Assembly (NCBI GenBank): GCA_903939115.1
Contig: CAJAFV010000005.1
Coordinates: forward strand, 1 to 48,269
Direction: 5' to 3'
DNA length: 48,269 nucleotides
Origin: an uncultured Geobacteraceae bacterium
GTDB taxonomy: Bacteria > Desulfobacterota > Desulfuromonadia > Geobacterales > Pseudopelobacteraceae
The notes beneath the pieces were generated by a model. The model had not been told where the DNA came from. It worked only from the letters and a program-made list of their open reading frames with translations, and searched no databases. Positions 26,263 to 34,727 of the stretch are shown here, in pieces (within the stretch, counting starts at the first letter, position 1; the number at the start of each line of letters is the position of its first letter). A program made the translations under genes and the position numbers.

Positions 26263-27140
26263 GGTACTGCATTTTCCATTCTCTTTACCGAATTGTACGC
26301 GTTGACGCTGTGCTGAAAATACCTGGTCGCTTCAACTTTCTGCGACTCGGACGTGAATTTGTCAGGATGAAACGCAACCTTAAAAAACTTGAACGCCCGC
26401 TCAACGGCAGCCGGGTCTGAACTGTCATTTGTCTGGATAAAGTGTAACCAGGTCTCAGCGACTGAGTCAGGTTTTTCCGTCTGTTCAAAAGCGGAAAAAA
26501 GGTTGATTTCGTTGAGCTCGTTGATTTTTGCGCTTATATCGACCATTTTAAGGCAGAGTTCATAGTACGTGAGATCCCCCCGCTTGAGCTCATTTTCTAC
26601 CAGACCGACCTCCTGGCGCAGCACGTCGGCAGAAAAGAGCAGTTGGGGATCCTTGATAACCATCAACACATTGATACGCGCCAGTAAGCTCTTTACCAGC
26701 ACGGAGAGCGCCGACTTCTTATCCTCTTCGGCAGCACGCAGCTTCGTACGCAATTCAGTCAACTGTTTATCTGGTGAATTTTCTTCCAGAACGACTATTT
26801 TATTGCGCAGGACGCTGATTTCCGAGTTCAGGGCCGCTGATTTATGCTTCATCTCTGACAGTGCCAGATCGCGACCCTTGACGAATGCTTCAAGCATTGA
26901 TTTTTCGGCATTAAGCTGACTTATTGCCTCTGCATTACCTTCAAGGCAGATATATTTACAGATCAGCAGGGCACCGGCAAAAGCAGCGACAACTAATCCA
27001 TATGCAGGAGGAACCGCCGCCAGGTAACCGGGCATAAGCGAGGCATATTGCCAGGCTGCAAATATCCAGAGGGCTGCAGATAATGCCGAGATGTACGCGA
27101 GTGCATCTGTATACCCTGATGTAATAAATCTGTAGAGCAT
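26259..27140 (-). CDS. Membrane-anchored J-domain (DnaJ-like) protein
   Basis: This 293-residue protein has two N-terminal membrane helices (about 15-35 and 45-62) and a coiled coil (about 70-145). After a helical middle, the C-terminal J-domain (about 230-290) has the catalytic HPD at 258-260 in FFKVAFHPDKF. J-domains stimulate Hsp70 (DnaK) ATPase, so the J-domain should face the cytoplasm. The missing zinc-finger and substrate domains mark it as a type III J-protein. It could recruit DnaK to the magnetosome or to assembly of the bc complex encoded next to it; that is inference. Confidence 0.82.
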   Translation of the reverse strand: MLYRFITSGYTDALAYISALSAALWIFAAWQYASLMPGYLAAVPPAYGLVVAAFAGALLICKYICLEGNAEAISQLNAEKSMLEAFVKGRDLALSEMKHKSAALNSEISVLRNKIVVLEENSPDKQLTELRTKLRAAEEDKKSALSVLVKSLLARINVLMVIKDPQLLFSADVLRQEVGLVENELKRGDLTYYELCLKMVDISAKINELNEINLFSAFEQTEKPDSVAETWLHFIQTNDSSDPAAVERAFKFFKVAFHPDKFTSESQKVEATRYFQHSVNAYNSVKRMENAVP

Positions 27141-27151
27141 AGACGTTCCGG

Positions 27152-28264
27152 CTATTGCGCCGCCGGCTTTGCGGCCGGCCCCATTTTGCTTTTCATGGTA
27201 CTGAACAGCTTGGTCAGACTCTGCTGAGCACGTTTTAGTTTGTTGCGGTAGCCTATGTCGTAGACGCCGATGGTGCCGGACGCATACTGAACATAGGCCG
27301 ATGTGCCGTCAGAACTTATTGTCACCTCGGAAGCCGGGGAAGTCAGTTCAATTGTCTTACTGATTTTTCCGGAAGCGAGTTCGATCACGGCTATCTTCTG
27401 CGTATCAAGGAGGAAAAGCCCCCATACTCCTTGAGAGTCGACATCAAAAGCGGTGATACCCTGTGTCGCAAGCGGGAAAAACCGTTTGTCCCCCTCTGCC
27501 GCCGTAACCACGGAGACTCCGTCAGCAGACAGCCAGGAGAACGTGGTGCCATCCAACCCCTTCTTGAAGAGCAGCGGCATGACCGGGTCAAGTGATCCAG
27601 CCATACTTCGCTTTTTCAAATCAAACAGCGACAGCGAATCGGACTGAAGGACATACTGCCCGTTGCCGTAATAGTACGCTCTTGCAGTCGGATTACTTTT
27701 CTGCAGTATGGCGACCGAGTTCCCGTCTTTAATGTCGATTACCTTGATGTATGTTTCGCCGGTTACCAGAAGATATTTCCCGGCCGGATGCGGGTCCACG
27801 CAGAGGATCGGTTCCGGCTCGTCAAGCTGCAGCATCTGTTTTCCGGTCGCAGCGTCAAAAAAACCGATACTTCCGGTGTTATCAGCCTTCATTCCTCCAG
27901 CCACAACAAGTGAAGTCATCGGTATGAACCGCAGCGATAACGCCTGAAACCCTTCGCCGCTGTCAAGCTCGCGGAGGAGTGTTGTCTCAGGAAGTTGCCA
28001 GACCTTGATGATATCATCTACTGCAGCAGCGGTCAGATTATAGGGCGCGCTGTAATCAAGCACGACCTGTCCGGCAAGTCCGGTTAATAATGACGATGGT
28101 TTTTTCGAAATGGAGATGCCGCGAATACTTTTCTTTGTCGTCGCGCTCTTCGCTGTCTTCGATGCTTGTGGACCGAAGATGGTTGTCAGATCATAATTGG
28201 CGGCAACGAATACCGCTGCCACTAAAAAACCGATAAAAAAGAGATACTTGATTATCTGGTTCAT
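27152..28264 (-). CDS. Membrane-anchored WD40/YVTN-like beta-propeller protein
   Basis: The 370-residue protein has one N-terminal helix (IIKYLFFIGFLVAAVFVAA), a basic linker and then about 280 residues of repeating four-strand blades. Visible blades include DDIIKVWQLPETTLLRELDS, TGSIGFFDAATGKQMLQLDE and ETYIKVIDIKDGNSVAI, which share the WD40/quinoprotein propeller rhythm. A late blade reads SGTIGVYDIGYRNKL. No haem or protease motif is visible. The domain is probably a periplasmic or magnetosome-lumen interaction platform. It overlaps the upstream LemA gene by 4 bp (28261-28264). Confidence 0.78.
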   Translation of the reverse strand: MNQIIKYLFFIGFLVAAVFVAANYDLTTIFGPQASKTAKSATTKKSIRGISISKKPSSLLTGLAGQVVLDYSAPYNLTAAAVDDIIKVWQLPETTLLRELDSGEGFQALSLRFIPMTSLVVAGGMKADNTGSIGFFDAATGKQMLQLDEPEPILCVDPHPAGKYLLVTGETYIKVIDIKDGNSVAILQKSNPTARAYYYGNGQYVLQSDSLSLFDLKKRSMAGSLDPVMPLLFKKGLDGTTFSWLSADGVSVVTAAEGDKRFFPLATQGITAFDVDSQGVWGLFLLDTQKIAVIELASGKISKTIELTSPASEVTISSDGTSAYVQYASGTIGVYDIGYRNKLKRAQQSLTKLFSTMKSKMGPAAKPAAQ

Positions 28265-28965
28265 TTTACTGCAGCGGGCACTTTGTTTGTTTTTTCAGCT
28301 TTATCAGCAATAAATGTTTTCGCATGTCTAAAACCAAGCGGATAACCAAAGAAAAGTCCCGGCACCAGTTCGAGGCTTGTATTGTAGAGATTGGCAGCAG
28401 TGTTGTATTTCGCCCGTGCCACTGCAAGCCTTGTCTCGGTGTTGGCAAGCTCCATCATCAGATTCTGATACGTCACTGATGACTTCAGATCGGGGTAATT
28501 CTCCGCTACCGCCTGAAACTTGGAGATTGCGGTTTTGAAACTGGTGAGGGTCTGCATATCTATCGGAAGAGACGTGCCGTCAGTGGTTAAATCTTTCAGT
28601 GAACCGAGAGCACTGCGCACATCAGCGGCATGCACAAAAACCTTCCCCTCATATGCCATGTACTCGGCAACTGCCTTGACAAGGCCGGGGATGAGGTCAT
28701 TTCTTCGCTGGAGTTCAGCCTCAATTTGCGCCGCTTCAAGGCGGACCATAAACGATTCGGTGGTGAACAGGTTATAGTAATACACACTACCACAAATTAT
28801 AATGAGGGCTAACGATACCATTGCAATCTTTGCCGCAATAGTCTGCTTTTCCCAGGCTCTGGTCTTGATTCGTTTCGTAAGAGCCTGTTTCTCCTTAACC
28901 ATCACAGGTTTGGCAGTGATGAGTTTCAGCTCTTCAGCGTACAGTTTTTCAATTACCTCTTTCAA
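28261..28965 (-). CDS. LemA-family membrane protein, MamQ-like paralogue
   Basis: The 234-residue protein has a basic cytoplasmic tail (about 1-40), a membrane helix (about 44-66) and a helical domain with LemA features (ETRLAVARAKYNTAANLYN, then VPGLFFGYPLGFRH). It is very similar to the satellite protein at 6924-7583, while MamQ at 33505-34062 is a more distant relative. It starts 7 bp after mamE and so is firmly in the same operon. A second MamQ-type protein in the MGC suggests a specialised partner for membrane remodelling. Confidence 0.87.
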   Translation of the reverse strand: MKEVIEKLYAEELKLITAKPVMVKEKQALTKRIKTRAWEKQTIAAKIAMVSLALIIICGSVYYYNLFTTESFMVRLEAAQIEAELQRRNDLIPGLVKAVAEYMAYEGKVFVHAADVRSALGSLKDLTTDGTSLPIDMQTLTSFKTAISKFQAVAENYPDLKSSVTYQNLMMELANTETRLAVARAKYNTAANLYNTSLELVPGLFFGYPLGFRHAKTFIADKAEKTNKVPAAVK

Positions 28966-28971
28966 TGGTTC

Positions 28972-31182
28972 TTACCCTTTAACCGTCAGGAACATGGAAT
29001 TACCCGAACGGATGACGTCCAGCACAAAGCCTTTCCTGCTATCAACTCTCTTTGTCTGCTTGATAAAGGATTCCATATTTTCAACCTGGACCCCGTTGAT
29101 ACCCTTGATAATGTCGCCGCCTCTCAGCCCGCTGGCGGCCAAAAGCCCGCCACTGTTCTGAACGAATACTCCCGTTTTTGTCACGGTCGTAAATGCCGGG
29201 AGAATCGGAGTTATGCTGGCCCCGAGCGGCCACTGGAACGCTCCGGCCGGTTGCTGGGCATTGCCCGGCAGCTGTACATTCTGAGCCTGGGCAGCGGCGC
29301 CGGTTTTAACCCTGGCTGTCTGGCGTGAGCCGTTTCGCAGGTAGACAATATCAAACCTGCGTCCGATATTTTGCGACGCAATTATTTTATTGAGGCCAAC
29401 GATATTAAGAATTTTTCTTCCGGCAATGCGCACGATAATGTCGCCGCGCTGAACACCGGCAAGAGCCGCCGGACCACCCTGAACGACACCGGTGACCAGA
29501 ACCCCCTCAGGGTGCAGCATTCCGGCTTGACGGCAGACGATGTCATCAACATCGATAAGTACGACACCCATCAACGGCTCAGTAAACATCATCTGCTGGC
29601 CGGCAGCAGTAAACTGACCGTTACCGGTGATTGGGCCGCCTCTTGTCTGACCGAAAAGGCCTCTTCCCCTGCCGGCGCCGGCACCGATATGCAGACCGAG
29701 ACCGTTCTGCTGCTGTAGAAGCGGGTCGGCATTAACATGTGCTCCCAGACCGTTCCGCTGCTGCAGGAACGGATCTACGTTGACCGCAACTCCCGGATTA
29801 TTCTGCTGCTGCAGGAAGGGGTCAGTATTAACCACCATTCCCTGATTGCTCATCAGGAATGGATCTGCATTGGCCGCCATACCCTGGACGTTCTGCTGCT
29901 GCAGGAACGGATCGGCATTTATCACAACGCCCCCCTGCTGAACAAGCTGCGGGTGACAGTTAAGGCAGTTACCGCGCGGTTGGTGCGGAGGGGAGATCAT
30001 CTTCCCGTTCGGAAGACGGAAGCTGTTGGTGGACTGAATATACGCAACTGCGGCACCCGCACCTGCAGTCCCTTCTCCCAGCTGTGGATGGCAGTCAAGG
30101 CACTTGCCGAGCGGACCATGAGGAGCAAGAATCATACGCCCACCCGGAAGACGGAAGGCGTTTCCAACCTGACGACCCTGACTGGTCCAGGCGACGAGCT
30201 GCCCGGTACCGGCAGCGGGAGTCATGTTGTTGAAGTCGATGACACCGCCGACCAGATCAGCGGCACGGTTGATCGGAATTGCGAAGCCGATGCCGTTGAA
30301 GACGCCGGTCGGCGCAAAAATAGCAGTGTTTATACCGATTACTTCGCCGCGAACATTAAGCATCGGTCCGCCGCTGCTGCCTCGGTTGATCGAGGAGTCG
30401 GTCTGAATGAGGTTTTCATAGACGGTGTCGCCAACCTGCAGGGTACGGTTACGGCTGCTGATCATGCCGGAGGTGACCGTCTGCTCAAAACCGAACGGGC
30501 TGCCGATAGTCAGGACCATATCGCCGGTTCTGGCGGCGTCGGAGTTACCAAGCGCTGCGTGCGGGAAGGGTCCTGTTCCCTGAATACGCAGCAGGGCCAT
30601 ATCGGTACGCAGATCGCCCTTGACCATTTTGAGCGGATATTCTTTTGCTCCGCCGGGGCCGTACAGGGTTGCTTTCAAAGCTTCTGCACCGGCAATGACG
30701 TGATAACTGCTCAGGATGTAGCCTCGTGGGTCAATGATGACGCCGGAGCCGATTTTGTTGAAGGCGACGTCATTGGGCATCGGATCGACAATCCCCTGAT
30801 TGGCGGCCGTCGGCATGGTTTTCATGGCGGCGTCAATACTGACGACTGCCGGCCTGACTGCGTCAATGATGCTGTGATACGACGTCTGGACATCGCCGAC
30901 GGCTCCCGGCGCTTGCGCAGTCAGCACAACGTTGGGATCAGCGGCAGCGGTGAACGCGACCGGGAGTGCAGCGGCAGAGCCTGTATTTTTAGCGATCTGA
31001 CCTTTGGTGAGGAAGTTGTTGACGTACCCTTCCTGTTGGGAACCTTCGTAAAGTGCCCATACGATGGTTAGCAGGGCCATTACCACCAATGTCCAAATCC
31101 ACGGCTTGTAGTTCTTGGAGCACTTCTGGTCAGGATGCTGAATAGTACTCTGGGTACTTTCAGAAGTTTTCTCAGAGGACAT
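28972..31182 (-). CDS. mamE: MamE: HtrA-type protease with two magnetochrome motifs and two PDZ domains
   Basis: This 736-residue protein has one N-terminal membrane helix (about 28-45). The trypsin-like domain (about 100-320) has an intact triad, His161 (SSYHVIAG), Asp194 (RTDMALL) and Ser270 (RGSSGGP). Magnetochrome haem sites follow, CLDCH at 361-365 and CLNCH at 406-410, each preceded by APHGPLGK or PPHQPRGN-like sequence. After these lies a tandem repeat, about five copies of an N-x-DPFLQQQ unit (420-492), then two PDZ domains (about 535-630 and 660-736). MamE in Magnetospirillum processes magnetosome proteins and controls biomineralisation. The start has GGAGTCAC upstream and follows mamI by 9 bp. 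Confidence 0.96.
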   Translation of the reverse strand: MSSEKTSESTQSTIQHPDQKCSKNYKPWIWTLVVMALLTIVWALYEGSQQEGYVNNFLTKGQIAKNTGSAAALPVAFTAAADPNVVLTAQAPGAVGDVQTSYHSIIDAVRPAVVSIDAAMKTMPTAANQGIVDPMPNDVAFNKIGSGVIIDPRGYILSSYHVIAGAEALKATLYGPGGAKEYPLKMVKGDLRTDMALLRIQGTGPFPHAALGNSDAARTGDMVLTIGSPFGFEQTVTSGMISSRNRTLQVGDTVYENLIQTDSSINRGSSGGPMLNVRGEVIGINTAIFAPTGVFNGIGFAIPINRAADLVGGVIDFNNMTPAAGTGQLVAWTSQGRQVGNAFRLPGGRMILAPHGPLGKCLDCHPQLGEGTAGAGAAVAYIQSTNSFRLPNGKMISPPHQPRGNCLNCHPQLVQQGGVVINADPFLQQQNVQGMAANADPFLMSNQGMVVNTDPFLQQQNNPGVAVNVDPFLQQRNGLGAHVNADPLLQQQNGLGLHIGAGAGRGRGLFGQTRGGPITGNGQFTAAGQQMMFTEPLMGVVLIDVDDIVCRQAGMLHPEGVLVTGVVQGGPAALAGVQRGDIIVRIAGRKILNIVGLNKIIASQNIGRRFDIVYLRNGSRQTARVKTGAAAQAQNVQLPGNAQQPAGAFQWPLGASITPILPAFTTVTKTGVFVQNSGGLLAASGLRGGDIIKGINGVQVENMESFIKQTKRVDSRKGFVLDVIRSGNSMFLTVKG

Positions 31183-31191
31183 CAGTGACTC

Positions 31192-31425
31192 CTATTCATC
31201 TTGCTTGCGTGTTGTAGATTCAGTCTCTTCGGCTGTATTCTTTTTTACTTTGAATGACGTGCGCATGCCGGTGTTTTTAATGCCGGCCAACAATGCTATG
31301 GCACCGCCACCGATGAGCAGCAATGGAAGAATGGCGATAAGTACATCGACCATGTACCACCAGTATTTTACAAGACCCCAGAATCCGAGACTCAGAGCGA
31401 TTAGACCAAATACAATACTTAACAT
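31192..31425 (-). CDS. mamI: MamI-like small two-helix membrane protein
   Basis: This 77-residue protein starts at ATG 31425 after GGGAGATGG. Two hydrophobic helices (about 2-20 and 27-48) are joined by a short KYWWYM loop and followed by a polar, charged C-terminus (KKNTAEETEST). Length, topology and position directly upstream of mamE agree with MamI, one of four proteins needed to form the magnetosome membrane in Magnetospirillum. The primary sequence is short, so the name is by context and topology as much as by similarity. Confidence 0.8.
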   Translation of the reverse strand: MLSIVFGLIALSLGFWGLVKYWWYMVDVLIAILPLLLIGGGAIALLAGIKNTGMRTSFKVKKNTAEETESTTRKQDE

Positions 31426-31500
31426 ACCATCTCCCGTGTAACGTTATTTATATTGGACGCCTGACAGCAGTACCTGCACTTGAGAGATACCTGTCTGCAA

Positions 31501-32142
31501 TTAGCTGTTTTTATGTTCCATCTCGAGCGATTTTTTGAAGTATTTTACCGCTTCGTCGCGCAATCCTTTTGCTTCGTAGGCAAACCCGAGACTTTGGTAT
31601 GCTTTGATAAAATCCGGCTTGAAGTCGATTGTTTTCAGATAGGCTTTGATGGCCGAATCATGGTCGTTTCTGGCATCGGCAATAAGGCCGACTTTATAGT
31701 ACGCATCGGCATAGCCCGGGTTCAGGGCGATCGCTTTGTTCAAGGCGTCAAGCGCTTCGGCGTTTGAGTCTGCGGAAAAATAGACCGAACCGAGCAGGTA
31801 AAATGCTTCAGGAATATTTTCATCAAGAAGGGTTACCTTGCGTAATGTTTCGAGCGCCTCATTGCTCTGACCGAGGCGGGTATAAATCTTGCCGAGCTTG
31901 AGCAGCACAGTAACATTGTTAGGTTCGGTCAGAATTATTTTTTTGTAGGCTTTAATGGCGCCGTCATAGTTTCCTTTTTTCTCCAGGTCGTCACCAAGTT
32001 CGTTGTGGATTTCTTTGGTGCTCTCCGGGTCAATCTGCAGCAGACTGTTGTAAGTATCAATTGATTTATTGACCAGTCTTTTAGCATTTATCGATACCGC
32101 TTTTACAAAAAACTGCAGGTCACTATTGTCAATGAATCCCAT
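31501..32142 (-). CDS. mamA: MamA: tetratricopeptide-repeat magnetosome protein
   Basis: The 213-residue soluble protein has about five TPR helical hairpins from residue 40 on (for example GNYDGAIKAYKKIILTEPNN, GQSNEALETLRKVTLLDENI, SNAEALDALNKAIALNPGY), with canonical Gly/Ala/Tyr and Pro positions. The start has AAGGAG upstream. It has no signal peptide and should be cytoplasmic. In Magnetospirillum MamA coats the magnetosome surface as an oligomeric scaffold. It lies between mamI and a 4-TM gene, close to mamB and mamE. Confidence 0.92.
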   Translation of the reverse strand: MGFIDNSDLQFFVKAVSINAKRLVNKSIDTYNSLLQIDPESTKEIHNELGDDLEKKGNYDGAIKAYKKIILTEPNNVTVLLKLGKIYTRLGQSNEALETLRKVTLLDENIPEAFYLLGSVYFSADSNAEALDALNKAIALNPGYADAYYKVGLIADARNDHDSAIKAYLKTIDFKPDFIKAYQSLGFAYEAKGLRDEAVKYFKKSLEMEHKNS

Positions 32143-32194
32143 AAAAACTCCTTACGTAACTAAATTTCAACAATTAAACTGGGAAACAGTCCGT

Positions 32195-32593
32195 CTATTC
32201 GACCAGATGCCCCACAATCAGCAATAGCAGCCATACCAAAAAGACGGTCTGCTGGGTATGAATAAGCCGCATCTGTTTTTTGGTGTCACCCGAGAAGCTC
32301 TTGGAGCGCATCAACATGCCGGCAAGAGTCAGCCAGACAGTGACCAGAAGGCTGGCATACAGAAAAATATTACGCTCATCGGAAAAATGCGCATGTATCG
32401 TCATTGCAATAAACGCAACGATATTGATGTTCATATGGAGGTCAAGATATTTTTTAAAAAATATAGCGACATCCCGGGGCCAGGGCTTGAACTGATTTGC
32501 AATCAGCCTGGCCGGATAGTAAGCATTTGCAAAGACAAAGAGCACAAGGCTTACTATACCGAAAAAATCACTTATTCCTTCACCGTTCATCAC
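32195..32593 (-). CDS. 4-TM His-rich membrane protein, candidate b-haem carrier (main cluster copy)
   Basis: This 132-residue protein has four predicted membrane helices. His53 and His67 are 13 residues apart, and further histidines are His69, His112 and His129. All five positions are the same in the paralogue at 7665-8063, in conserved settings HxNxxAF, TIHAHF and IHTQQTVF. A GTG at 32593 is followed directly by an ATG at 32590; either can start the protein, and GGGGACC lies upstream. It lies between mamB and mamA, an unusual place for an unnamed gene, and is therefore likely to be a true magnetosome protein. Haem binding is inferred. Confidence 0.82.
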   Translation of the reverse strand: MMNGEGISDFFGIVSLVLFVFANAYYPARLIANQFKPWPRDVAIFFKKYLDLHMNINIVAFIAMTIHAHFSDERNIFLYASLLVTVWLTLAGMLMRSKSFSGDTKKQMRLIHTQQTVFLVWLLLLIVGHLVE

Positions 32594-32614
32594 TAAAAGA
32601 GGTCCCCTCGCACG

Positions 32615-33487
32615 TTAATCAACCGGGTATGTTGCAACCGAGATGCCACTTATTCCGTCAACTTTGTTCATGATCGCTTCACGAACTTTTTCAGCAATTC
32701 CATGCACCTCCAGCACCGAGATCTTCTGCGAAACGGCAATTTCAAGATCAACCCAGATTTTCTGCCCCATTTTGCGGCTCTTGATCGATTTAATCCCGGC
32801 AACCCCGTCAACCTTCAGACTTGTCGCAACAATCTCATCCGTGACATCCGGATCGGCTGATATGTCGATCAGCCCGTTTATTCCCTGCAGAAACATTTCC
32901 ACGCTCATGTTGAAAATAAAGAGCGACACAATAACGGCAGCAATGGTATCGGCGTTCGGATAGCCGAGTTTCGCTCCGATCAGTCCGAGCAGAACAGCAA
33001 CAGAGGTAATGCTGTCAGCCTTGCTTTCATTGGCATCGGCAAGCATCGCCGGGCTGCAGAGCTGGGTACCGGCACAGTAATTGGAAACGTACATGAGGTA
33101 ACTGAAACAGAGCGATATTACCGTGGCAAGCAGCGCCGCATTGCCCGGCATATCGTGAACACCCTCTTTAAATGTTTTCAGGGCATCGACAAAGATAGAA
33201 CCGGCACCGGCAAACAGAAAGACGCTTGCGCAGAGAGTACTGAAGTACTCGATCTTGCCATAGCCATAGGGATGCTTGTCGTCATGGGGTTTATCGGCGA
33301 CCTTGAGGGCAATCAGGATAAACAGCGACGACATGGCATCGGCGGCTGAGTGCACGCCGTCTGCCACCAACCCCTTACTCCCGGTAAGCGTCCCGACAAC
33401 AACCTTGAACAGCGCCGCCAGCGTATTGCCGAAGAAACTCCAGCGCGGGGAGGTCTGCCCACATTTTAAACAGTCATTATACTTCAT
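32615..33487 (-). CDS. mamB: MamB: cation diffusion facilitator
   Basis: This 290-residue protein has six membrane helices and a C-terminal cytoplasmic domain. It starts with the MamB-type CLKC pair, then LFKVVVGTLTGSKGLVADGVHSAADAMSSL (read as two halves), with the CDF DxxHxxxD motif complete at helix 2. In helix 5 the usual HxxxD appears as NESKAD. MamB imports ferrous iron into the magnetosome and is needed for vesicle formation in Magnetospirillum, where it partners with MamM. Start ATG 33487 has AAGGTTCC upstream. It follows mamQ by 17 bp. Confidence 0.95.
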   Translation of the reverse strand: MKYNDCLKCGQTSPRWSFFGNTLAALFKVVVGTLTGSKGLVADGVHSAADAMSSLFILIALKVADKPHDDKHPYGYGKIEYFSTLCASVFLFAGAGSIFVDALKTFKEGVHDMPGNAALLATVISLCFSYLMYVSNYCAGTQLCSPAMLADANESKADSITSVAVLLGLIGAKLGYPNADTIAAVIVSLFIFNMSVEMFLQGINGLIDISADPDVTDEIVATSLKVDGVAGIKSIKSRKMGQKIWVDLEIAVSQKISVLEVHGIAEKVREAIMNKVDGISGISVATYPVD

Positions 33488-33504
33488 GGAACCTTGTCAG
33501 ACGT

Positions 33505-34062
33505 TTATTTTTCGTTCCTCAAATACTTTTCGCCGACTCCTTCCTGGAAGGGATGGGCGTGAAAACCGAGTGGTCGTGCAAACAGTTTGTACGGAAACAC
33601 ATTTAAAAGCGTATTGAACTCATTAACTTTTATGTTGTACGCCGTTTTAGCGTTAATTATCCTGAACCCCGAAGCCTGCATATCCTCCATTAGAGCGACA
33701 TACGGGCCCTTGCTTTTCAGCGCCGGATAATTTTCCTTGAGGGCGTCGAACTCACTTAAGAGTTCAAAAATTGGATTACTTTTTTCCAGCCGCATCTTGT
33801 TATTGCCGGGAGGTGTCTTCATCGCGTTCAGCTCGACCAGATGTGTCTGTATCTTTTCCTCCAGGGCGTTGTAATCTCTCACGGCTGCCCGCGCCCTGGT
33901 GAGCAGGTCTACCCGCCGCTTCATTTCGATCTCCAGCAAACCTGAAGCCGTGAAAAGAAGGTGCTGCTCTTCAACAAAAATATTGTTGGCATGTCTGGCA
34001 AACAGATAAATTGCTAGGGCAAACAGAACAAGTAGTATTACGTAGCGATTTCGAGTTGGCAT
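33505..34062 (-). CDS. mamQ: MamQ: LemA-family membrane protein
   Basis: The 185-residue protein has one N-terminal helix (VILLVLFALAIYLFA) and a helical LemA domain. It carries the family signature NEFNTLLNVFPYKLFARPLGF near the C-terminus, a canonical FN-FP-GF pattern that the two other LemA proteins of the window preserve only partly. It overlaps the EcsC gene by 25 bp and precedes mamB. MamQ is needed for magnetosome membrane formation in Magnetospirillum. It is shorter than alphaproteobacterial MamQ, mainly at the N-terminus. Confidence 0.87.
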   Translation of the reverse strand: MPTRNRYVILLVLFALAIYLFARHANNIFVEEQHLLFTASGLLEIEMKRRVDLLTRARAAVRDYNALEEKIQTHLVELNAMKTPPGNNKMRLEKSNPIFELLSEFDALKENYPALKSKGPYVALMEDMQASGFRIINAKTAYNIKVNEFNTLLNVFPYKLFARPLGFHAHPFQEGVGEKYLRNEK

Positions 34063-34727
34063 CCGGCTTCATCCAGGTTTTCAGGGGAATCTTCCCAGGT
34101 ACTGAAGTATTTTCTGGCCTGATTGCCTATCATCATGGTTGACGCTATGTTTAACGAAGCGGAAATCGGAATGCCCAAAAACGGAATCAGCCGATACGCC
34201 TTTCCTGCAAATTTCGGTGCAAGCTTTGCCGACACGTCCAGGGCCGAATCCGGAATCCCCTTCCGGATGTATACGGCGGTCATCTCGTCAACAACGCCGC
34301 GTAATGTCCGTACCGCGATCCCTTTTGCCGCCTCGGCGCTGCCGGAAAATCCGAGCAGTGCCAGAGAGACCGCCATCAGCTCCTCTTCATCCATCTGCAC
34401 GTCGTAGGCGATTGAGATGGCATAACAGAGCTCAATCTGCGTTCTCACCAGATAGGCAAGGTCAGCCGTTATGCCGGCCAGCAACGTGCCGATCAGGCCA
34501 ACCCCGGGAATTGCTGCAGGCACGCTCACCAAGCCGCCGAACGCGGCAGTTTTGAGGGCAGCCCGTTTAATAAGCTTGCTGCTGACGCCGTAGGAAACAT
34601 AGCGTCGCGGCTTGCCGCCGTGCGCCAGATCGTATTCACGCTCCATCACCAGGACTTCCGCCCGAATGGCCGGCAGCGATTTCCCGGTAATCATTAATAT
34701 CTTGGAAAGCCAGCCGTTATCTGTCAT
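34038..34727 (-). CDS. EcsC-family protein
   Basis: The 229-residue protein matches the EcsC pattern: a basic start, GLVSVPAAIPGVGLIGTLLA, a glycine-rich amphipathic hydrophobic region at about 60-95, helix IELCYAISIAYDVQM, then RLIPFLGIPISASLNIASTM. EcsC-type proteins are poorly understood; the Gly/Pro hydrophobic segments suggest peripheral or hairpin membrane association. Its start overlaps the mamM stop by 4 bp (ATGA) and its end overlaps mamQ, so it is coupled to both. Confidence 0.85.
   Translation of the reverse strand: MTDNGWLSKILMITGKSLPAIRAEVLVMEREYDLAHGGKPRRYVSYGVSSKLIKRAALKTAAFGGLVSVPAAIPGVGLIGTLLAGITADLAYLVRTQIELCYAISIAYDVQMDEEELMAVSLALLGFSGSAEAAKGIAVRTLRGVVDEMTAVYIRKGIPDSALDVSAKLAPKFAGKAYRLIPFLGIPISASLNIASTMMIGNQARKYFSTWEDSPENLDEAGCQLEIAT

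Noticed and set aside
29737..31071. 444-codon open frame on the plus strand
   Set aside because: It is antisense to mamE, whose frame has a triad, haem motifs and PDZ domains; the plus frame shows no recognisable domain and arises from GC-rich codon use.
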